A stretch of DNA of 64,000 nucleotides, taken from Asparagopsis taxiformis. Its lineage: Eukaryota; Rhodophyta; Florideophyceae; Bonnemaisoniales; Bonnemaisoniaceae. The DNA lies in assembly GCA_030407315.1 (NCBI GenBank), contig JALQPE010001880.1, positions 31,106 through 95,105 on the forward strand, given 5' to 3'. A model generated the notes under the pieces. The model was not told the origin of the DNA. It made no database searches and saw only the letters and a list, made by a program, of their open reading frames with translations. Position 1 is the stretch's first letter. The number at the start of each line of letters is the position of its first letter. The translations under genes and the position numbers were made by a program. Shown one piece after another: positions 37,355-49,222 of the stretch.

Positions 37355-40300
37355 AATGGAAGTAGAGATGGCTTTCGATGAAAGATGTTGTATAGGAAAG
37401 GCAACAAGCTGGATACCTAGATGATCACTTCTTGTGTCGTGGCGTAAACATTTTTTCGCGAGCATTCGAGTCTCGATGAATCCATATCAACCTATTTCAA
37501 GTGTGGCATTTTCAGACTGCTTTTTAGGCTAGATTTAGTGAAGGGATCGATAGTTGGCGTTTGTTACATTAGGCGCTAGATAATATTTGTATGAATGTTA
37601 ATTACAACATTGGTACAGTGGCTCCAATTGTTGAACTGGCATTGTTTCGATGTTCTGTTGTACATGAGAAATCGAGTATCGATATTGACTTCGATATTCG
37701 TCCTGCATTTGGACATATTTGATGTGCTGTTCTATGACGTGTCTTCGGTGTTTACGGTTTATGATTGATTGCTTTTGGCTGGAATATAACTGTGGATATT
37801 GTAGTATAGGTTGTAGAGCTAGACCGTGCAGCACGACGACGACGACGACGACAACGAAACGAAAAACTATTCTTTCTTCCAACTACCGAGCATCACCAAC
37901 TTATCATCACACCTTTATTATGAAACGTTTAAACTTGAGGTCTTCAAAATGAGGGAATCACGGAATGTTGTTTCTTATTATGAAACGAAGTGAGGACGTT
38001 CTGTCAAGATTGCCTCTGTATGGAGCCCCAAACTTTCAGTGGAGTAGTGTCGAGCTGGGTGTCTACAAAAAGAAAGCAAGAGGAAAACATATTGGGCTGC
38101 ATCTATTCTTATTCGTTCATTTATAAAAAATGGCCCGTGACAAGTGAAGCTTTGTGAGAAAGGGAAGAAGTTGTTAAGCTATCGTTATCGTTTACAGATT
38201 CATCATAGTTGAGATGGGTTTTCGCGCACTTATTAAACTGTGAAGAACCAAAATTATAGGTTTTCAAGGCACGCAGAAAGTACTTTTTAACCTCGGTCCG
38301 TCAGCTTCGAAACGAATGTTTGGCGGATGGATTGGTGTCTCGGTACAGTACATATGTGCACCACATGAATAGATTGTATGTGACAAGAGACTGATCTATG
38401 CTAGCGTGTGTATTGCTCGGCTACCAAACTGCGTCGGCGGTTCAAGCATTACTCCATCCTCCATCCAGGGCCTACTCTACTCAACAGATCCATACCAGAT
38501 GTCTTGAGAAGCGCGACAACTTTCAGTGCCTGTGACAGAACACTATTTTGATACTCTACCTCCATCCCTAGAGTAAAATTTCAACTAGTCTGGCGACCCG
38601 GGGGATCCATCATATGCGATGGTGAAAGCGTCGCTCAAAGAGCCGCAAACCCTAGGTTTAGCGCAGCAAATACCTGACAAACCCTGCATTAAAAATGCGT
38701 TTTACTCTTCTTCGGGACCCGAACTTCTGGGTCGACAAGCGGAAAGTGGGGAGGATGTTAATGCATAATACTTTCGCGCCTAATCTTGCGGGGTATTGGC
38801 ATGTACGGCTGCCTTCGCTATTCCAGATTTGGCGATCTAGGCACAGAGGATTTGGAATATCGGGGTGTGAACTGCTGACGTGTTGCATGTGCAACCAACA
38901 TAATCCCATCGGCGACGCCTAATGGCACACGGGAAAATCTCAATGAACAAACCACGCCGAGTACACATGCTCGATGTAGATCTAGCTCTAGCGCGGTGAA
39001 ACCATGAAGAGTGAGAACTAAATTTAATACACTGCCAACCTGAAAGTGTAGCGGGACTAACAGTGTACAAATTGCTTTCAAAATCTTGGGCGTTTTGCCA
39101 GATCACATCGAAGAATGTGAATTCGGGACAGCTGTCAAACACCTAAGATCAACTTGTACCGTATTGGCGGCACAAACTATATGGGTGGTGTCGCCGCGGA
39201 TGATTATGTTTGCTCGGCAACCAGCTGATTGCATGGGTGTGCGGTCGTCGGTCTCTCCGATATATCAGTTCTCTGGCGCTGGAGAGCTCGACGATAGTTG
39301 GTGCCGTTGATGCACCCGTATCGTTTCCTCGTGCGATCGTCCGACCCCCGGCGCTGGCTCCAGGTTGTGCTGATAGGCAACCGTGATCCTGTGGCGGGAA
39401 CGCAGATGATGTGTAGGAACTGTTTTTGATTTTTCGGGCCTACATTCACTTGGTTGCGATGAACACGTTCATTCAATTGCCGCCATGGTTGCAATTTAAC
39501 TGGGTGAATTGCATTCAATTGGAAATTGAATTCACCTAATTCGTAGAACGAATTCGTAACCTTCACTCGCGAAGAAAGTTTAAATTTTATCTTTTGTTGA
39601 AAAACTTTTCATCTTTCAATCCAAAAGGTATTGCCACGTGCCTATGAGACGACATGTCGTAGTCATAACTAAACCCTAAATTCCGGTACCAACTGGTCCG
39701 TTAATTGACACGCAGTTATCGTTACATCCGCCACCGAAACGTCCCTGAAGCAAGTTGTTTTCCGCAATATCTTTCATTTAAAAATCTCCCCGGAGGACAG
39801 TTGACAATAGAAGCACATAACGTACAACTTGTCGCGATACGAGTATCTCTCTGCCGTGCAATCAATGAGATCATGAAAAGGGCAATGTCTACTGTCAGGC
39901 CAGGAAGCAAGTCCAATAACTTTACTGTCATATACACGCGTATATTTCAGGTTTCCCAGAGCCTTTCTAGAGGCTGCCACCGTCAACGTGACGGACCTGT
40001 ACCTATAAAATCCAGTGAACCACACGTTCTCTGCGACTTCTGGGGTTCTCTAAGGAATATGGAGTTATCCTTCAGTAGCTTATCCTCTGGTCCTCATGTA
40101 AAGTGTCACACTCAACCAGCCCTATGACACAATGTTACCAATAAAAAACCGCCTCCTTCACTCGCCCCAGCAGACATCTTCTATGAAACATGAAGTGGAA
40201 TGAAATTGGTAGGGTGCAAATCCTGATAGGCCATAGCTGAGATCGTGCGACCTTCAAAAGCGCAACATGAAAACTTGTCTTGCGTTTTGTAGCGCTAGGA

Positions 40301-41545
40301 ATTAACCTCCAACGTCCCGATATCACTTCATCTATGACGTATTGCTGTATGCTTCGTTACTAGCATAACACTCTGCATTTTTAGATCGAATTAAAGCACA
40401 TTGGATGTCAGCCGTTTCAATCCCGACGAGTGGAAAGATATGCCGCACATAGTTCTTTCCCGAGAACACTTGTCATTCTAGTCTTGTTGTCTGTGAACTT
40501 ACGTTGGCCGCTTTCGTCATGTGCTATAATGTCACTACGTTATTGGCCGAGCGGTACGCAAAGAAAATCCCAAGTTTCTCATGCGTGGTAGAAACCATGC
40601 TTTCAGCTCTCGTAGAGCGAAACGGTCCCCGATTCAACATCTGATCTTCCAACACAATTTGCGTACTTCTTTGTAGCCTGCTTGCGCACTTCACGTCCAT
40701 CGGAGGATAGTGTGGCACAACTTGTGCCAGCACTATGGTTCGAGTCCTCCCCATAAATCCTGTTGTCATATTACGTGTCCTCTGGTTGGTTTTCTCAAAT
40801 GCATGGTGGCCTTGGGAGTTGTTCGATTTCTGAGCTGATAAACCATCTTTCGCGAGAGTACTGGAAACCTAGAAAGAAAACGGTGCTCTTTGCAGCGTAT
40901 ATCGCATACAGCTGATGTACTGGGTGTGTTCATTTCCCATGCGTGCATATGTCAGACTGTAGGGCTTCTGCATCACATGTGGAAATCCATGCTTCGCGAT
41001 GCACTCTTCGACGGTGGAATACTTGGAAAAAACTCAACAACATGTAGACTAGGAGGAAACGTATGACTATACTTGCAATGGAGTTAGTATCTGGGCTCAC
41101 TATTGGGATATCCTCATACATCACCAAGGCAGGAGCAATATTCATCCACCGCGCAAAAGTTAGGGCGACGTGAATATACTGGAGCACTTACACGAGACAC
41201 GAGACATTGTAGCTCCTTTTTTTTCTTTGATACTATTACTCGAGATAAAAAGGTTTACGGAAAGGGATGCTTCTCAGTCCAACCGCCCTTTATGTTCTTC
41301 AACGGAAAATGTATGAAGATCCTTGTGACATTTTCTGGCAGCTCTCAATAATGCCAGAAAAATCGGTTCAACTTCATCATGTGGATAGAACTGAGTGTGA
41401 ACTACGAAAATGTGTAACACCCTGGGCGTGACTAGACTGGGAGTAGAACCATTCCACTCATCAATGTGTACAACTCTTCTCTCCCCGTTTACAGTTTTTT
41501 CTCGTTACAAATGAGGAATAGAAAATCAACGAGCTGGGGCATTAT
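37355..41545. other. Intergenic, 4.2 kb, no supported gene
   Basis: Frames are short and shared by no other region. A short ACG microsatellite (about seven units) lies near 37833-37854. Nothing else recognised. Confidence 0.5.
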
Positions 41546-41553
41546 TATAAATA
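41546..41553 (+). promoter_or_regulatory. TATA-like box of Cys-rich gene 4
   Basis: TATAAATA, about 128 bp before the ATG at 41681. Weaker context than in genes 1 and 3. Confidence 0.5.
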
Positions 41554-41680
41554 CCCAGCCGATTCACGGTACCGCGTCATAAGAGCTCTCTTAGTACCGG
41601 GTTCCGAACCATTCTGGAACTCTTTGCATCCTTCTTCGAACAAATCAGGCTATTTGAAGACCGGCAACCAAGCATATGTC

Positions 41681-42598
41681 ATGGCGTTCATCAGATTGGT
41701 GACCGCACTCTTCTTTATCGCAGCACTTTTGCTGTTCACAACCGTGCATGCCGGGAGTGATGGCAAAAAGGTTGTGAGAAACGGTAAGGAGCTGAAGGAA
41801 ATTCTGTCTCGGCAAGTCTGCCCCACCTGCCCTAGTCGCTGCCTGAGACGCAGACGTGCTAACAGGTTTTGTCGCACAATATGTGCGAGAAGGATTCCAT
41901 GCAGAGTAGTCCGAGATTTTTCATGCCCTCGTCGTAGACGGTTCCGATGCGTGCCAAGGGCAGGACAGCCAGTTCCGCCGCAGCCAGTTCCACCGCAGCC
42001 GGCCCCACCGCAGCCAGCCCCACCGACAACATGCCCGAATATATGCCGAGGGGCTATCGGCCAGGCAATTAACGAATGCTCACCAGTTGTATTCCGTGTC
42101 CTGGGATGCGTTGTTAGAAACTGCGTGTTCGGCGGCGGGGTTTCTGGATTTATCTGTGCTCTACCTCTGCCAAGCACAACTTCACCGCCAACGGTCACCA
42201 CTACGACGACTATGAGCATTGCTGCAACTACTATGGCGACGACTGCGAGTACAGCGGCTACTACAGCCGTATCACCTACACCGACAGCTACACCTTCACG
42301 TACTCCCACACCTTCACCGTCCTGCCAATTGACAATGCAGGGATCTATTGGTCAGCCTGGTATTTTCGGTGTTTGTACTTGTGGTACTTCTACTAGCACT
42401 GTGATCCTTCTCCAGGCTACAGGAGGAATATCGCAGGCTTGTTTGAATATATGCTATGATGACTTGCTGGAAGATATTTGTGTGCCGAACACGTTCTTTA
42501 GGTTTGCGAGTCTAGGAAGTGGAGTGGTTGCTTCTTGTTGCACAACGGTGTGTGCGGGTAGGACGATTCCAGAGTTCAACCAATGTGGGCCGCCGTGA
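41681..42598 (+). CDS. Secreted Cys-rich protein 4 (two Cys repeats)
   Basis: 305 aa from the ATG at 41681, which starts the signal peptide (FIRLVTALFFIAALLLFTTVHA); the frame is open 57 bp further upstream. Cys repeat 1 is CPTCPSRC ... CRTIC ... CRVVRDFSC ... FRC. A five-residue tandem spacer (QPVPPQPAPP) leads to Cys repeat 2 (CPNICRG ... GCVVRNCVFG ... FIC). The linker is Thr/Ala-rich (TTTTTMSIAATTMA), not the Ser/Pro type, then TPTPSPS. The C-terminal domain is CQLTMQGSIG ... GVCTCGT ... CLNICYDDLL ... SCCTTVC ... FNQC. Repeat 2 is most like repeat 2 of paralogue 1, so these two share a common layout. Confidence 0.8.
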   Translation: MAFIRLVTALFFIAALLLFTTVHAGSDGKKVVRNGKELKEILSRQVCPTCPSRCLRRRRANRFCRTICARRIPCRVVRDFSCPRRRRFRCVPRAGQPVPPQPVPPQPAPPQPAPPTTCPNICRGAIGQAINECSPVVFRVLGCVVRNCVFGGGVSGFICALPLPSTTSPPTVTTTTTMSIAATTMATTASTAATTAVSPTPTATPSRTPTPSPSCQLTMQGSIGQPGIFGVCTCGTSTSTVILLQATGGISQACLNICYDDLLEDICVPNTFFRFASLGSGVVASCCTTVCAGRTIPEFNQCGPP

Positions 42599-42897
42599 AG
42601 AGGGTAGTCATCCCTTGACTCTGTCATCCTTTTACATGTCTTATTGCTCATCATAAAAAAGCGAATTGCTTGCTTTTTGTAGTGTCGGTGTACGTCATAT
42701 TAGTTTGTGTCGTGACTGCCATGTCAAGTGTATTAATTTAGCGTCCTGACAGCCGCTAAATTGAAATGGAAAAATGTTTTTCAGAAATAATTGAAGTTTA
42801 AATGATTACTTTCAAAGATATTGGCAGGGCGACTCCACAGGCTGAATCCATGACCAAGCGATGGAGTGACAGCACGTCTTTCCCACTCGTCCATGTG

Positions 42898-43339
42898 TGT
42901 CGAAATATTGCGGATTTAACTTAATGTAGTTTACTTTAACGTGATGTTACTGTAAGCTAGTAGTCTGTAATTCACAAGCCCCGCACGCCGGAGCTGGCTC
43001 CGGCGGCGTCGAGTCGTTCGATACGTTAACTACATAGGATACGCTCGAGCCCTGCCTCCCAGTCTTGGAAGGAAGAAGAGGGAATTGAGTAAAAACGCGG
43101 TCTAGCGACGAAAGCTAGCTCGCTGTTGCTCCCACCCACTTCGTCCCACTTTCCAGACTTCCTTACACTTCCCTTTGCATTCCATAACGTTCCACTGACG
43201 CGCGCACACCACTCGAACGTGGGAAGCAACAGCTGACTCTACAGGTCTGTTGACATACGTTGTTGTCAGTCCCTCTCATAGTGGCTTGGACCGATATTGG
43301 CAACATCCTCTCGCTAACAAAAGGCCGCGCACACTGTCA
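42898..43339 (+). repeat. Left LTR of copia-like element
   Basis: 442 bp. It contains a perfect 8-bp hairpin (GCCGGAGC-TG-GCTCCGGC, 42987-43004), conserved in the right LTR. Confidence 0.93.
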
Positions 43340-43375
43340 ATCCGGATTTGGTGTCACGAACGCGAGTGATCCGCG

Positions 43376-45236
43376 ATGTCCAACACGCCTAACGCCGCGA
43401 AAGTAGCTCTCCGCGAGCAACTGATCAAGATGTGTAACGACTGCGAACCAATCACCCCTACAGGTGAAATGTTCCGTTCTGCAGCACGTCAAATACTGAC
43501 GAGTAATGAAATTGGTTCAGAGAGTCCCCCAGAGATCTTAACTGCCCGTATTTTGTCACTCATACCCCCACCTAAAAAGCTGTTTGACCAGGAACTATTC
43601 GACAATCCTACCTACCCTATGCTACTCCTGAAAGAAGCATCAGAACTCTATGGATGTCTAAAATTCCTGAGAGTATCCTCGAACTTGTTGCCCCTGAGAT
43701 GCTTGAGAATAAGTCATGCAGACTGTTTATCTGGCTTGCTTGTGTCCATAACCCCTCCGAAAGAATGGTCAATAGATACTTGAGACAATTCTGGAATACA
43801 AAGAGCATAGTGAAAGTCTCTCCTCCTTTGTCAGAAGCGCATCCTGTTACTGGAGATGTTGAAACTACGCCGCGAACTGCTCGCACTCCTGTTCGCCGAT
43901 CCGAGCTCAACTCACCTCTCTATTTCGGATCTGATGACAATTCCTCAGATTACAGTGAAGTTCAAGAAACGCCTGTCGCTAAACCTGAACGCTCATATGT
44001 GACCAAACCTAGACGTAGATACTTCCAAGTATTCGACGGTACTACCTCCGCACCTCGCTCAAGGCAGAAAAAGCCTGACGCTAAAAATGGACAGTACAAT
44101 GACGGAAGCGATTCACACAGAAAGGCATCAGAGGGGTCATCACATTTTCGCGACATGAAATTTGACGGATCGAAGGAACAATCTATCAGACGAAGCATCA
44201 TGGATTATAACATTTGTGCTAGTCAATACGAGTTGACATACGTCCAAAAGACACTCTTCTTTATCAATGTATTTGACGGAGCAGCACGCATTTTCTTTTG
44301 CGATAATACGCACGAGAATATGAGCTTCGATGAGCTTGCTAAAGTTATGAGCGAAGAGTACGACAATGATGCACGTCAATTGTCACTACTCATAGAGCTA
44401 AGCACTATCACGTACGAGAAGATGTCCAGAAGATAGAGTCTTCCGACCCTGATGTTGTGTTATCTAAACTAGTTGACACAATCAACTCTCTCTCACCACA
44501 ATGTCCACCAGCATTCAGAAGAGATGAGAACAAATCTCACTTCTTGAGACAAGCTGTCATTCGACAACCCTGGGCTGAGAATGCTATATCCGAAATTACA
44601 ACGGTCGGCTACAACTTCAACAAGTTCGTAACTTAACTTCGAGTCAAGATGCAATTGTACGAAGAGAAGAAATCGTTGGAACCCGAAACGGAGACCTTGT
44701 ACCAAAGGTATGGCCGAAAACCATCACAAGTATCGCGCCGCGCAAACCCGTACGACACACAGCGTCCAATGCTAAGCCTCAAAGGGAGGAAGAACAAGAA
44801 TCCCCTTGACAGTGATGGAAGACGTATGTTGTGTAAATTGTGGGATGGTGACGACCACTTCGCCCGAGATTGTGATGAGAGAAACATGAGAAGAGCCGTT
44901 AGAACGCAACTTCTCAAAGGTGTCCCTGCCGTGACCCTCCTCTCAAGCCTCGTCTCGAATTATGAGAAGACCAGCCCCGCACAAGATCAGGCGGAATACT
45001 CAAGTTCGAGCCCGATAGACGAACCCGAACTAAGAATGTTTGACAACCTCGAGACCGATCCCGTTGACATGACGGACAACGCCGAGGCAGACAACATCTT
45101 AGCGGAAGCTATCGACAGTAGTCGTGCTGTCAACCACTTTTCATTGGCCACTGCACCCACCGTTGGTAGCCCTAACAGCACTGTCATACCTGACATCAAC
45201 TGGGTGGATCAACCTGGGGTGGTAAATTTTCATTAA
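43376..45236 (+). pseudogene. Copia-like gag, several frameshifts
   Basis: The ATG at 43376 lies 37 bp after the LTR. The frame breaks near 43650 (continuing in SKIPESILELVAPEM from 43654), again near 44430, and has a stop near 44633. The late part (44649-45236) carries a degenerate zinc knuckle (MLCKLWDGDDHFARDC, where the second Cys is lost). Pieces are clearly parts of one gag; none is complete. Confidence 0.75.
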
Positions 45237-48219
45237 GGCGTCGCGACTCCTCGTCTCACCGACGACGCCATAATTGGGACGACTTATCCCACCGGACAAC
45301 GATCCCGAGACGCAAAGAGTACAAATACTATGACCGTAATACGGCTGAGATACCTATATGTGTATCTGAGTTCTCACGTACATCGAAATATTCAAACCAG
45401 AACGCTTTTTGTATCGATACTGGAGCCCCCTGCTCAGTAAATGGTCTCCCTGAGGCCAGGAAACTTGCCAACAGTGTTAGAAGAAGATTGAGAATGACCA
45501 CTTCTCACCACCGTTTTCGTTTTGCAGATACGACTTTCCAGTCACTTGGACAACTATCAATTCCACTTGCTACTCCTCCCGGAATTTCCCCGATACATGT
45601 CAAGATGGATGTCATTAATGCTGATATCCCAGCTTTACTTGGTCTTGATGTACTTGACCGACATAACATGTACCTTGACACTGTCACAAACCAACTTGTG
45701 AAATGCACGACGATTGATAACCCCAAACACCAAAGCCATCACGTCATAAGAGATTGGTCTTGTTGCATTTGGAGCTGAACATGTGAAGTTTAATGAAGAA
45801 CTCCTTATAGATATTATGTATCTAGACGGACGACCCGTACTGCATATCGTTGATGCAGGAACGCACTTCAGCGCTGCACGCTTCTTACCAGACGTAAGCG
45901 TCAATACAATTTGGTCCACATTGGTCGATTGTTGGTTTTGTATCTATACAGGTTTACCAAACAAAATCCTTGTCGACCAAGGAACCTCTTTCGGACAGCC
46001 ATTCGTTCAACTTTCCCGTGCCTCAGAAGTACAAGTGAACAGAACAGGTGTGGAAGCACATTCTAGTCTTAGTATTTGTGAGAGATACCATCAACCACTG
46101 CGGAACACATTCCGCAAACTCAAGATTGCATGCCCCAACGTCCCGCAAGAGATGCTACTATCTCTATCCGTTCATGCGATGAACAATACGCTTGGGCCTG
46201 AAGGACTAGTACCAGTCGCACTTGTCTTTGGCGAATATCCCCCCCTTCGAGTACTGAATGAGCCACCTTCTCCGCGACTATCACTTGTCAGTAGAGCTAA
46301 AGTGGATGAAGAGGCACGCAAAGAAATGGAACAGCAGATGGCACATCTGCGTATTGCAAGAGCCCTCCGCCATCAGTCGCCCGCCTCCGCTCACGTAACA
46401 TTTGAACCCGGTCAGAAAGTGTTAGTGTGGAGAGAAAAGTTGATTGCGAATCGAATAGGAGAATGGAAAGGACCCTATACTGTCACTACTGTTGACAGAG
46501 AGAAGAAACTCATATACGTCAGAGACTGTGACATAGGACCTGCCCGTCCATTCGGCATTGCACAGGTTAAACTATACCTGACACCCACGGAAGCCGCTGA
46601 CACATTCCTTACTCAAATCCATTCAGCACTCAAGTCATTCAAGTCATGCGACGAACTAAGCGATACGTTCATGACAGAAATTATCTCACCTACGGATAAT
46701 CGATGTCACACACCGGAAATGAACGAAGCTAAACGCAGAGAAATATGAGACCTAATCGCCCGAGGCACTTTCAAGGTAATACTGCGCAGCGAAATACCGC
46801 CTGACGCTGACGCAAATGTACTACCCAGTCGATTTGTTCTCTGTATCAAGTCAACAGCTTACGGAAAAGTCAAACATAAAGCCCGCTATGTCATTGGTGG
46901 ACACCGTGACAAGCTGAAAGACATAATGGTTCACACGACACAAACTGTGCAACCGTCTTCAATTCGCATGCTTCTTTCAGTTGCCACGATTTGCCACTTT
47001 GATGTATGGACATCTGATGTCCGACAAGCTTATTTAAAGTCAGCTGAACCCTTGTCACGAGACATTTTTATCAAGAATCCCGTGCCAGAGTTTGAACTTA
47101 CACGTTCGCAAGGCCTGAAGCTGCTACGCCCTCTATATGGTTTATGTGAATCAGGTGATATGTGGCATAGCACCCTAGATGCGCACCACCGTGACAGACT
47201 CAACATGCGTCCCACACGTTCTGATCCAGCGCTATTCTACTGATACAAGGATGGAAAGCTTATCGGAATGTCAGGCATATATGTGGACGACATGCTACGA
47301 GCTGGAAATGATATATTCAAGAAGTCTTGTTTTGCTACTTCAGAATCATTTGAGATGTCTGATGACGAAGTCCCACCTAGTCGCTTCACTGGTTTCAAAC
47401 TATCTAATACCGCAGATGGTCATATTGAAATCAATCAAAGCGAATATTGTAGTATGCTGAAGCCGATGCCAGCCGACTCCTCTTATAACACACTGTGTTC
47501 AGTGCGTATGAAATTGGCCTGGCTAGCTCACAGTAGACCCGATGCCCTCTACGAGATTTCGCAATTGACACAAATTACATGTCAAATATTCGAAGAATCT
47601 AACCGAGAATTCATCCGAAGAGCCAACAAGCTAATCAAGTTTGTCAAAGAGAACGATGTTTGTATCCGTTTTCCGACACTTAAGAAAGACACACTCAAGA
47701 TCATTGGTTTTCCGACGCATCTTTCCTAGCAACTATGATTGCACATCACATCTGGGATATATTATCTTTATTGCAGATGATACAAATCAAGTGATACCAC
47801 TACAGTTCAAATCGTACAAAGCGCGAAGAGTAACACGCTCTGTAATGGCCGCAGAACTTATTGCATTCAGTGATTTGTTTGACGCATCGTACACGCTTGC
47901 TAACGAGTTACGAACTCTACTTCCACAGCGCAATATCCCACTGAAATTATTTACGGACTCAAAGTCATTGTTTGACGTCATCTCTAAAGGCACTCGCACA
48001 TCAGAGAAGCGTCTAATGATTGATGTTGCTTGCGCCCGAGAAGGTTTTAAGAAGGGAGAAATTTCTGATATTGGCTTTTTCCGTAGCGGACATAACATCG
48101 CTGACGGTCTTACAAAGGCGATGAACCAGTCATCTATGCTACAATGTTTACGGCGATCCAAACTGGAAGTTAATCCGGAGCAATGGATTGTACGCTCTCC
48201 TCTCCCTGAAGACAACTGA
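45237..48219 (+). pseudogene. Copia-like pol (PR-IN-RT-RH), several frameshifts
   Basis: Protease motif FCIDTGAPCSVNG lies near 45410-45450. Integrase fills 45783-46748 (IDIMYLDGRP, KILVDQGTSFG, ERYHQPLRNTF). Reverse transcriptase starts near 46926 (WTSDVRQAYLKS) and meets an in-frame TGA near 47241, after which GIYVDDMLRAG (intact YVDD) follows in another ORF. RNase H (ELIAFSDLFDAS, FTDSKSLFDV, GHNIADGLTKA) ends at 48219 after one more frame change near 47725. The catalytic residues persist although the reading frame is lost. Confidence 0.8.
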
Positions 48220-48270
48220 ATACGGAACCTATGTAATTGAATCGACCGACTCCATTGCGAATGGAGGGAG

Positions 48271-48712
48271 TGTCGAAATATTGCGGACTTAACTTAATGT
48301 AGTTTACTTTAACGTGATGTTACTGTAAGCTAGTAGTCTGTAATTCACAAGCCCCGCACGCCGGAGCTGGCTCCGGCGGCGTCGAGTCGTTCGATACGTT
48401 AACTACATAGGATACGCTCGAGCCCTGCCTCCCAGTCTTGGAAGGAAGAAGAGGGAATTGAGTAAAAACGCGGTCTAGCGACGAAAGCTAGCTCGCTGTT
48501 GCTCCCACCCACTTCGTCCCACTTTCCAGACTTCCTTACACTTCCCTTTGCATTCCATAACGTTCCACTGACGCGCGCACACCACTCGAACGTGGGAAGC
48601 AACAGCTGACTCTACAGGTCTGTTGACATACGTTGTTGTCAGTCCCTCTCATAGTGGCTTGGACCGATATTGGCAACATCCTCTCGCTAACAAAAGGCCG
48701 TGCACACCGTCA
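48271..48712 (+). repeat. Right LTR of copia-like element
   Basis: 442 bp, three substitutions relative to the left LTR (near the start and in the last 20 bp). Confidence 0.93.
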
Positions 48713-48717
48713 ATGTG

Positions 48718-49222
48718 ATTGAACAGTTTGGGATCAGTGAACTGGAGGTAGTTCAATGATCTCCACGAACAGTGAACGATTCTCATTGGAAGAAAATCGA
48801 TAGATCAGTAAAAACTGTCCTAGATTTAAACTGTCTACGGTCTCTGATTTTCTCGATGCCGATATTTTCTGCAATACTCATTCGGACCGGAGGCCAAAAG
48901 CTTCGCTATATCATTCAAGTGGGTGATAAAGCCGAGTCCATAGTGAGCGGTAATGTTATTCCTCTATAGATGTATTCGTGGATTATTGGCTTGGTTGATA
49001 CAGCCTGTTGATCGATTGAGATGCTCGACAGACTATCTGCGGCGGATCCTGGAGTTGGCATGTCGCCTGATTGTATGGATATTGTGAAGTGTAGACAATC
49101 GAGGTTGTGAGATGGAATGATTACTGCTGATGCCCTCCTTTTTCTTTCATTCTGGGTTTGTCAAGGGCTCTATTTATACTAAACTGCTTTGATGAGCGGT
49201 CGCTATCCACAACTGTTCAGCG
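48718..49222. other. Unassigned spacer between two retroelements
   Basis: 505 bp with no recognised gene or repeat. Confidence 0.4.

Larger units (their letters stand above)
42893..48717 (+). mobile_element. Copia-like LTR retrotransposon, full-length but defective, TSD ATGTG
   Basis: The LTRs 42898-43339 and 48271-48712 (442 bp each, TGTCGAAATATTG ... TGTCA) differ at three positions by eye. The 5-bp duplication ATGTG is at 42893-42897 and 48713-48717. A possible primer-binding site starts TGGTGTCACGAACG at 43349, and a polypurine tract (AATGGAGGGAG) ends at 48270. Gag, protease, integrase, reverse transcriptase and RNase H are all recognisable in order, but with at least five frameshifts or stops. 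It belongs to the same broad divergent copia group as 3751-7416. Confidence 0.93.

Noticed and set aside
40730..40755. B-box-like GGTTCGAGTCC
   Set aside because: No T stem pairing and no other tRNA parts nearby.
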